The notes beneath the pieces were generated by a model, which saw only the letters and a program-made list of their open reading frames with translations, had not been told where the DNA came from and made no database searches. Positions 58,734 to 64,000 of a stretch of DNA of 64,000 bases are shown here, piece after piece (within the stretch, counting starts at the first letter, position 1; every line of letters starts with the position of its first letter). The DNA is from Rhizobiaceae bacterium (lineage in GTDB: Bacteria > Pseudomonadota > Alphaproteobacteria > Rhizobiales > Rhizobiaceae). The position numbers and the translations under genes are program-made. Where the stretch lies: NCBI GenBank assembly GCA_023953775.1, contig JAMLJD010000014.1:1-64000 (forward strand). The letters are read 5' to 3'.

Positions 58734-59885
58734 GTGGCAAAGACCGACAGCACCAGCGCCTTACAGACGGCCAGCCAGCCTGAGACGGAGGACGATGAGG
58801 TCGTCCGGATCGCGATGAGCAAGCCGGTGCAGTTCTCGATCATCGGCTCGTTCATGATCCTGCTTCTGTGCGCATTCTACTACGCACAGAACCTTCTGCT
58901 GCCGATCGTGGTGGCGTTCCTTTCGGCTCTCGTGCTTTCGCCGATCGTTCGTACCCTCAAGCGGTCGGGAATCCATGAAAGCATCAGCGCATTCCTGCTC
59001 GTCGTTCTATTTGCCGGCGTCTTCGGGCTCACCGTCTATTCGCTCTCCGGGCCGATCTCCCAATGGATCGAGGAGGCTCCGCGAATCGGTCAGGAACTCA
59101 GGACCAAGCTGAAGACGCTGCGGCGGCCCATGGAGCAGATCGATGCCGCCCAGAAGCAGCTCGAGGATGCGACGCAAGGCACGACCGATCCCCGGGTTCA
59201 GGAAGTCGCGGTGCGGGAACCCGGCCTGTTGAGCAAGGTCGCGCAGGGCGTACCAAACATCTTCGCGGGCGCCGCCGTGACCTTCGTGCTGCTCCTGTTC
59301 CTGCTGGCGTCCGGCGACATGTTCTACGAAAAGCTCGTCCGCGTTTTGCCGACGCTCACCGACAGGAAACGGGGACTAAGGATCGCCTACGATATCGAGC
59401 GGGAGGTCTCGCGCTACCTGCTGACGATCACGATCATCAATTTCGCGCTCGGCGCAGTCATTGGCGCGGGGCTGTTCGTGCTCGGCATGCCGAATCCGAT
59501 CCTGTGGGGCCTGATTGCCGCGCTGCTCAACTTCGTACCCTATATCGGTGCGATCACCGGCATGGCGGTCGTCTCGGTCGTTGCTATGGTGTCCTTTCCG
59601 ACGCTCGGCCATGCCCTGCTGGCACCGGCCTTCTACATGTTCTGCTCGGCGATCGAGGGCCAGTTCATCACCCCCGCCCTCGTCGGCCGGCGGCTGCAGA
59701 TCAACGCGATCGCGGTGTTTCTCGCGATCGTGTTCTGGGGCTGGATATGGGGTGTGATCGGCGTCTTCGTCGCGGTGCCGATGCTGATCGTGGTCAAGGT
59801 CTTCTGCCGCCACATCGAAAGCCTGTCGGGCCTCGACGAATTCCTCAGCGCACGCGACAACCCGGTCCCTGACAGCGAGGGGTGA
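58734..59885 (+). CDS. AI-2E family transporter (UPF0118)
   Basis: A 383-residue protein with seven to eight membrane segments. Conserved region LLPIVVAFLSALVLSPIVRTLKRSGI, then LLLFLLASGDMFYEKLVRVLPT, and ALLNFVPYIGAITGMAVVSVVAMVSFP (the PYIGxxxG block) are standard for the family. Members have been linked to autoinducer-2 export, Na+/H+ antiport and other substrates; only the family is claimed. GTG start preceded by AGGA. Convergent with the Lrp gene. Confidence 0.9.
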   Translation: MAKTDSTSALQTASQPETEDDEVVRIAMSKPVQFSIIGSFMILLLCAFYYAQNLLLPIVVAFLSALVLSPIVRTLKRSGIHESISAFLLVVLFAGVFGLTVYSLSGPISQWIEEAPRIGQELRTKLKTLRRPMEQIDAAQKQLEDATQGTTDPRVQEVAVREPGLLSKVAQGVPNIFAGAAVTFVLLLFLLASGDMFYEKLVRVLPTLTDRKRGLRIAYDIEREVSRYLLTITIINFALGAVIGAGLFVLGMPNPILWGLIAALLNFVPYIGAITGMAVVSVVAMVSFPTLGHALLAPAFYMFCSAIEGQFITPALVGRRLQINAIAVFLAIVFWGWIWGVIGVFVAVPMLIVVKVFCRHIESLSGLDEFLSARDNPVPDSEG

Positions 59886-59899
59886 CCGCGGCTACACGG

Positions 59900-60373
59900 T
59901 CATGCGAGCTCCGGCTTCATGCCCATCGCGGTGCGGTCGATGACCTCGCGCAAGGCGAAGGACGAGTTGATCTTGGTGACGTGCGGCATGGCCGAAAGCC
60001 ATTCCTTGTGGATGCGCTCATAGTCGCCGAGATCCTTGGCGGCGACCCTGAGGATGTAATCGTATTCGCCAGACATCAGATGGCACGACAATACGTTTGG
60101 GCAGCGCCTGATCGCCGCCTCGAAGTCGGCCAGCGTCTTCTCGAACTGTCCCGACAGCGAGATGTGCACGATGGCGGTCATCCGGTGGCCGATCGACGCG
60201 TTGGACAGGCGCGCGTGATATCCTTCGATGACGCCCGACTTTTCGAGATTGTCGAGCCGCCGCGAGCAGGCGGACTGCGACAGCCCGACCTTCTCCGCGA
60301 GCGCGGCATTGGGCATGCGGCCATCCTTCTGGAGTGCTTCCAGAATCGCGATATCAATCCTGTCTAGAGCCAA
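59900..60373 (-). CDS. Lrp/AsnC family transcriptional regulator (AldR-type)
   Basis: A 157-residue regulator: N-terminal winged HTH (LDRIDIAILEALQKDGRMPNAALAEKVGLSQSACSRRL) and C-terminal RAM effector domain (HLMSGEYDYILRVAAKDLGDYERI). It is divergent from ald across 151 bases, the classic arrangement in which an Lrp-type protein activates alanine dehydrogenase in response to L-alanine. Confidence 0.93.
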   Translation of the reverse strand: MALDRIDIAILEALQKDGRMPNAALAEKVGLSQSACSRRLDNLEKSGVIEGYHARLSNASIGHRMTAIVHISLSGQFEKTLADFEAAIRRCPNVLSCHLMSGEYDYILRVAAKDLGDYERIHKEWLSAMPHVTKINSSFALREVIDRTAMGMKPELA

Positions 60374-60524
60374 TCTTCAAATTTCCTTCGACTGATTTAC
60401 GAATTTGCGCATGAAATAACGAAAAATACTCCTCCAGACAATCGAATTCGCAAGCACGTTCGACGCCATTCATGGTCTAATTGCCGCCTATCGAAATCGC
60501 GAGCGCCATATTGAGGAGAAGGCC
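60374..60524. promoter_or_regulatory. Divergent Lrp/ald control region
   Basis: AT-rich 151-base gap (for example TGATTTACGAATTTGCGCATGAAATAACGA) between the Lrp-type regulator and ald. It should hold both promoters and the Lrp-family operators. GGAG plus GAAGG lies right before the ald ATG. Individual operators could not be set by eye. Confidence 0.55.
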
Positions 60525-61640
60525 ATGCGCGTCGGCTGCCCCAAGGAAATCAAGAACCACGAATATCGCGTCGGCCTGACCCCCGGGTCGGTTCGCGAAT
60601 ACGTCACGCATGGCCACGATGTGCTCATCGAGACCGGCGCGGGCGCCGGCATCGGCGCCGACGACAACGCCTACCGCTTGGCCGGCGCCACGATCGCCAA
60701 GACGGCCGCGGAAGTGTTCACCAAGAGCGACATGGTCGTGAAGGTCAAGGAACCGCAGCCGTCGGAATGGGTGCAGCTCCGCGAGGACCAGATCCTCTAC
60801 ACCTATCTCCACCTCGCTCCGGATCCCGAGCAGACCAAGGGATTGGTCGAGTCCGGCGTCACGGCGATCGCCTATGAGACGGTCACCGACGAGCGCGGCG
60901 GCCTGCCGCTGCTCGCGCCGATGTCGGAAGTCGCCGGCCGGCTGGCGATCCAGGCGGGCGCGACCGCGCTCCAGAAGGCCAATGGCGGACGCGGCATCCT
61001 GCTCGGCGGCGTCCCGGGCGTCCTGCCGGCCAAGGTCGCGGTGATCGGCGGCGGCGTCGTCGGCCTCAACGCGGCGAAGATGGCGGTGGGCCTCGGCGCC
61101 GACGTCACCATCATCGACCGGTCGATCCCGCGGCTGCGCCAGCTCGACGACATCTTCAACGGCCGCATCCATACGCGTTATTCAACGGTCGAGGCGATCG
61201 AGGACGAATGCTTCTCTGCCGACGTCGTCGTCGGCGCCGTGCTCATTCCCGGTGCCGCGGCACCGAAGCTCGTCTCGCGCGAAATGCTGTCGGGCATGAA
61301 GAAGGGCGCGGTTCTCGTCGACGTCGCGATCGACCAGGGCGGCTGCTTCGAGACCTCCCATGCGACGACCCATGCCGAGCCCACCTACGAGGTCGACGGC
61401 ATCGTCCATTACTGCGTTGCCAACATGCCGGGCGCAGTGCCGATCACCTCGGCGCAGGCGCTCAACAACGCCACCCTGCACTACGGGCTGCAGCTTGCCG
61501 ACAAGGGCCTCAAGGCACTCGTCGACGACCAGCATCTGCGCAACGGCCTCAACGTCCACAAGGGCCGCATCACCAACCAGGCGGTCGCGGATTCGCTGGG
61601 CTACGAGCTGACCGAACCGAGGGCCGTCCTCGCGGCCTGA
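60525..61640 (+). CDS. ald: Alanine dehydrogenase
   Basis: A 371-residue NAD-dependent enzyme interconverting L-alanine and pyruvate plus ammonia. Substrate-binding residues R15 (HEYRVGLTP), K75 (VVKVKEPQ) and H96 (YTYLHLAPD) are in place; the NAD-binding loop is [28 protein letters not shown] with the acidic end. Length is typical. Followed by a strong terminator; regulated presumably by the divergent Lrp-type gene. Confidence 0.96.
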   Translation: MRVGCPKEIKNHEYRVGLTPGSVREYVTHGHDVLIETGAGAGIGADDNAYRLAGATIAKTAAEVFTKSDMVVKVKEPQPSEWVQLREDQILYTYLHLAPDPEQTKGLVESGVTAIAYETVTDERGGLPLLAPMSEVAGRLAIQAGATALQKANGGRGILLGGVPGVLPAKVAVIGGGVVGLNAAKMAVGLGADVTIIDRSIPRLRQLDDIFNGRIHTRYSTVEAIEDECFSADVVVGAVLIPGAAAPKLVSREMLSGMKKGAVLVDVAIDQGGCFETSHATTHAEPTYEVDGIVHYCVANMPGAVPITSAQALNNATLHYGLQLADKGLKALVDDQHLRNGLNVHKGRITNQAVADSLGYELTEPRAVLAA

Positions 61641-61692
61641 TACCGCGCTCGAATCCCGGTCTCAAGAAGCCGGGGAATCTCCTCCCAGAATT

Positions 61693-61727
61693 GTCCGCCG
61701 GGCACCGTGTCCGGCGGACTTTTTTTT
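61693..61727 (+). terminator. Rho-independent terminator of ald
   Basis: Stem GTCCGCCGG (61693-61701) / CCGGCGGAC (61711-61719), then T8. Its A-less opposite side means it works mainly on the plus strand. Confidence 0.93.
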
Positions 61728-61738
61728 GTCCGCCCTGC

Positions 61739-62503
61739 TCAGCCGCCATTCGCCTGGTTCAAGAGCGCGTCGACGCCGAGCGAGATGTATTTGTTTTCGT
61801 TGCCGAGGGCGAACATGCAAAAGCCCATCTCGGCGTAGCGGCGGACGAGCTTCGGATCGACCACGTAGATCGCGGCGAGCTTGCCGGCGTCGCGCGCCTT
61901 CGCCGCGATCGAGGCGATGGCCTCCATCATGTCCTCCAGCGACGGGTTGACGGTCTCGCCGCCGGTCCACGCGATCGAAAAGTCAGACGGACCGACGAAC
62001 AGGCCGTCGATACCGGGCGTCGCGGCGATCTCGCCAGCGATGTCGAGCGCGGCCCGCGTCTCGATCATCGCGAATGCCAGGGTGTTGCCGTTGGCCTCGG
62101 CCAGCCAGCGACCGCTGTCAGATGCGCCCCTGCGCGGCATGCCGAAGGTCGGCCCCCAGGACCGCTCGCCGACGGGCGGATATTTCATCGCCGCGGCGAA
62201 GCGTTGCGCATCCTCGATCGAATTCACCATCGGGGCGATGACGGCATCGGCGCCGAAATCCAGCGCCCGGCTCGCCATGTCGAACCGCCCGACGGGTATG
62301 CGCACGACGGCGGGCTTTCCGGCAGCCAGGATCGCCCCGGTGGCCTTGAGCACGCTGTCCTCGTGATGCCCGCCATGCTGCATGTCGAGCGTTATGACGT
62401 CGAACGCGCTCGCGGCGAGAACTTCGGTCGTCGTCACGTCGGGGATACCCGACCATGCAGTATAGAGCTTCTCTCCGCTTCGCAGCCGTTCAGCCAGACT
62501 CAT
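61739..62503 (-). CDS. HpcH/HpaI aldolase/citrate lyase family protein
   Basis: A 254-residue class II pyruvate aldolase-like TIM barrel. Conserved parts: FDVITLDMQHGGHHED (usually D-x-E-H-G), VRIPVGRFDMASRALDFGADAVIAPMVNS, AMIETRAALDIAGEIAATPGIDGLFVGPSDFSIA (metal Glu and Asp). The usual hydroxy-acid aldolase reaction (retro-aldol giving pyruvate) is likely; substrate unknown. The second of tandem ATGs, six bases after GGAGG, is used. Confidence 0.9.
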   Translation of the reverse strand: MSLAERLRSGEKLYTAWSGIPDVTTTEVLAASAFDVITLDMQHGGHHEDSVLKATGAILAAGKPAVVRIPVGRFDMASRALDFGADAVIAPMVNSIEDAQRFAAAMKYPPVGERSWGPTFGMPRRGASDSGRWLAEANGNTLAFAMIETRAALDIAGEIAATPGIDGLFVGPSDFSIAWTGGETVNPSLEDMMEAIASIAAKARDAGKLAAIYVVDPKLVRRYAEMGFCMFALGNENKYISLGVDALLNQANGG

Positions 62504-62551
62504 CATGTCCTCCGGATCAGGTCGTGGCGGAAGTGATACCCCGCACGGCAC

Positions 62552-62580
62552 AAAAAGAAAAACCGCCCCGGAGGGCGGTT
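62552..62580 (-). terminator. Rho-independent terminator of the zeta-subunit gene
   Basis: On the minus strand: stem AACCGCCC/GGGCGGTT with four-base loop, then TTTCTTTTTG. It follows the DUF1476 stop at 62607. Confidence 0.9.
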
Positions 62581-62606
62581 TGCAGAAATCAGCGTCACAC
62601 CGCCGG

Positions 62607-62927
62607 TCAGGCGGTTTTCACCTGTTCGATCGCCACTTCGAGCAGTTCTTCCATCGTCCGCTGGATCTGGTGATCGGACTGGTCGACATTCGCCGCGTCG
62701 AAGTCCCGCCGTACCTTGCGGAAGACATCGTGGTCGCCGGCTTCCTCGAAGTCGGCATTGATGACTTCCTTGGCGTAGGCCTCGGCGTCAGCCCCGGTCT
62801 TGCCGAGCTTTTCAGCCGCCCACAGGCCAAGCAGCTTGTTGCGCCGCGCCATCGCGCGGAATTTCAGGTCCTCGTCGTGGGCGAACTTGTTCTCGAACGC
62901 CTTCTCGCGATCATTCATGCTCGTCAT
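62607..62927 (-). CDS. DUF1476 protein, zeta-type inhibitor of F1-ATPase
   Basis: A 106-residue helical protein: [51 protein letters not shown] and [19 protein letters not shown] are the complete DUF1476 pattern. In Paracoccus denitrificans this protein is the zeta subunit that inhibits ATP hydrolysis by F1. It is encoded away from any atp operon, as is normal. Starts at 62927 or three codons later. Divergent from purC. Confidence 0.93.
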   Translation of the reverse strand: MTSMNDREKAFENKFAHDEDLKFRAMARRNKLLGLWAAEKLGKTGADAEAYAKEVINADFEEAGDHDVFRKVRRDFDAANVDQSDHQIQRTMEELLEVAIEQVKTA

Positions 62928-63075
62928 TGCCGATCCTCCGGGGATGAACGCCTGTCCAGCGTGTATATGGGCATGTCAGGCAAAAACCAAAAGCCGCGTG
63001 CGCGGTCAATATGCGCGGACGTCTTTATGGCGTGTCAATGTGAAGCGAAACCGGTTGATTGGCCGGAAATGGCAA

Positions 63076-63103
63076 TTGAGCAAGCCGGGCGATTGCGATA
63101 GAG
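63076..63103 (+). promoter_or_regulatory. Candidate sigma-70-type promoter of purC
   Basis: TTGAGC (63076-63081), 16-base spacer, ATAGAG (63098-63103), about 78 bases before the purC ATG. Moderate match. Confidence 0.35.
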
Positions 63104-63180
63104 ACCGCGGGTGCACATCGCAAGCGGCCGAACGGGCCGATTCCTGCAGGGGCGGCGCGCTCGCCCGGAAGCCAGAGACC

Positions 63181-63978
63181 ATGATGAACCGACGCCGCCG
63201 AATCTACGAAGGCAAGGCCAAGATCCTTTACGAAGGCCCGGAGCCGGGTACGCTGATCCAGTTCTTCAAGGACGACGCGACCGCCTTCAACAAGAAGAAG
63301 CACGAGGTGGTGGACGGCAAAGGCGTGCTCAACAACCGCATCTCGGAGCACATCTTCACCCATCTCAACCGGATGGGAATCCCGACCCATTTCATCCGCC
63401 GGCTCAACATGCGCGAGCAGCTGATCAAGGAAGTCGAGATCATTCCGCTCGAGGTGGTGGTCCGCAACGTCGCCGCCGGCTCGCTGGCGAAGCGGCTGGG
63501 AATCGAGGAAGGCACGGTGCTGCCGCGCTCGATCATCGAGTTCTACTACAAGGCCGACGCGCTCGACGACCCGATGGTGTCGGAAGAGCACATCACCGCC
63601 TTCGGCTGGGCAAGTCCGCAGGAAATCGACGACATCATGGCGCTTGCCATCCGGGTCAACGACTTCCTGTCGGGCCTCTTTCTCGGCGTCGGCATCCAGC
63701 TCGTCGATTTCAAGATCGAATGCGGCCGGCTGTGGGAGAGCGAGATGGTGCGGATCGTCGTCGCCGACGAGATTTCGCCCGATTCCTGCCGGCTTTGGGA
63801 CGTCGCGACACAGGACAAGCTCGACAAGGACCGGTTCCGCCGCGACATGGGCGGGCTCGTCGAGGCTTATCAGGAAGTCGCGCGGCGCCTCGGCATCATG
63901 AACGAGAACGAACCGCCGCGCCCGAGCGGGCCGGTGCTCGTCAGCACGAACGGAAAGGGCAAGGGCAAGCCCCACTGA
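63181..63978 (+). CDS. purC: Phosphoribosylaminoimidazole-succinocarboxamide synthase (SAICAR synthetase)
   Basis: A 265-residue enzyme of purine synthesis joining CAIR and aspartate with ATP. Family blocks: [32 protein letters not shown], then [48 protein letters not shown] and [12 protein letters not shown]. It carries about ten extra residues at the C-terminus ([11 protein letters not shown]) beyond the standard PVLV end. Start is the first of tandem ATGs; the long frame upstream is not conserved. In alphaproteobacteria purS and purQ usually follow, beyond the window. Confidence 0.96.
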   Translation: MMNRRRRIYEGKAKILYEGPEPGTLIQFFKDDATAFNKKKHEVVDGKGVLNNRISEHIFTHLNRMGIPTHFIRRLNMREQLIKEVEIIPLEVVVRNVAAGSLAKRLGIEEGTVLPRSIIEFYYKADALDDPMVSEEHITAFGWASPQEIDDIMALAIRVNDFLSGLFLGVGIQLVDFKIECGRLWESEMVRIVVADEISPDSCRLWDVATQDKLDKDRFRRDMGGLVEAYQEVARRLGIMNENEPPRPSGPVLVSTNGKGKGKPH

Positions 63979-64000
63979 GCCCCTGCCCCATCGCACAGGA

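Overview
The window is a GC-rich (apart from a few AT-rich intergenic patches) chromosomal segment of an alphaproteobacterium, almost certainly of the order Hyphomicrobiales (Rhizobiales). This rests on gene content and order: tRNA-scale housekeeping blocks such as argS-SPOR-nagZ-scpA-scpB-(ABC ATPase)-tatA-tatB-tatC-serS-surE-pcm-LysM/LytM protein, yajC-secDF followed by Mth938-like and NDUFAF6-like genes, an ExoR homologue, a PopZ-type DUF2497 protein, the DUF1476 zeta inhibitor of F1-ATPase, and two families of rhizobial intergenic palindromes. No prophage, transposase, plasmid or CRISPR signature was seen; it is mostly core genome with a few accessory genes.

Layout. 1-4.4 kb: the 3' end of a probable exported protein, methionine aminopeptidase, radC, a GFA-family protein and a methyltransferase behind an AT-rich patch. 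4.4-8.5 kb: tig, tRNA-Leu, a two-gene membrane operon (DUF2157 + GDYXXLXY) and, divergent from it, a tiny DUF1127 gene followed by three consecutive hairpins that all display the same ACCTCCTCCC loop, i.e. a CcsR/cuckoo-type small-RNA cluster. 8.5-13.7 kb: lipoprotein, trmFO, exported protein, dienoyl-CoA isomerase-like crotonase, sterol-desaturase-family hydroxylase with a perfect TTGACGT-N2-ACGTCAA palindrome upstream of its small partner gene. 13.7-18 kb: protein export and complex I assembly-type genes (yajC, secDF, Mth938/NDUFAF3-like, NDUFAF6-like). 18-35.4 kb: AAA ATPase, then a long minus-strand cluster for cell-wall and cell-division functions, Tat export, chromosome condensation (ScpAB) and two aminoacyl-tRNA synthetases. 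35.4-47.3 kb: erpA, NCS2 permease, xthA, exoR, TerC, then the minus-strand block PCMT-like/tolC/popZ/valS and tRNA-Cys. 47.7-53.2 kb: tRNA-Asn and a four-gene plus-strand operon photolyase/flavin amine-oxidase-like/DUF1365/cyclopropane synthase-like, which looks like a photo-oxidative (singlet oxygen) stress module. 53.2-64 kb: a gene broken by a homopolymer frameshift, a Tat-exported cyclic nucleotide phosphodiesterase, 5-formyl-THF cyclo-ligase, MscS channel, AI-2E family transporter, Lrp regulator divergent from alanine dehydrogenase, an HpcH/HpaI aldolase, the F1-ATPase zeta inhibitor and purC.

The genes worth most attention are the DUF1127-sRNA cluster (8.1-8.5 kb), the photolyase operon with its structured 409-bp leader (47.8-53.2 kb), the palindromic operator at 13.69 kb, and the frameshifted gene at 53.2-54.2 kb. 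All statements about homologues come from recognising motifs and family layouts by eye; no database search was run.
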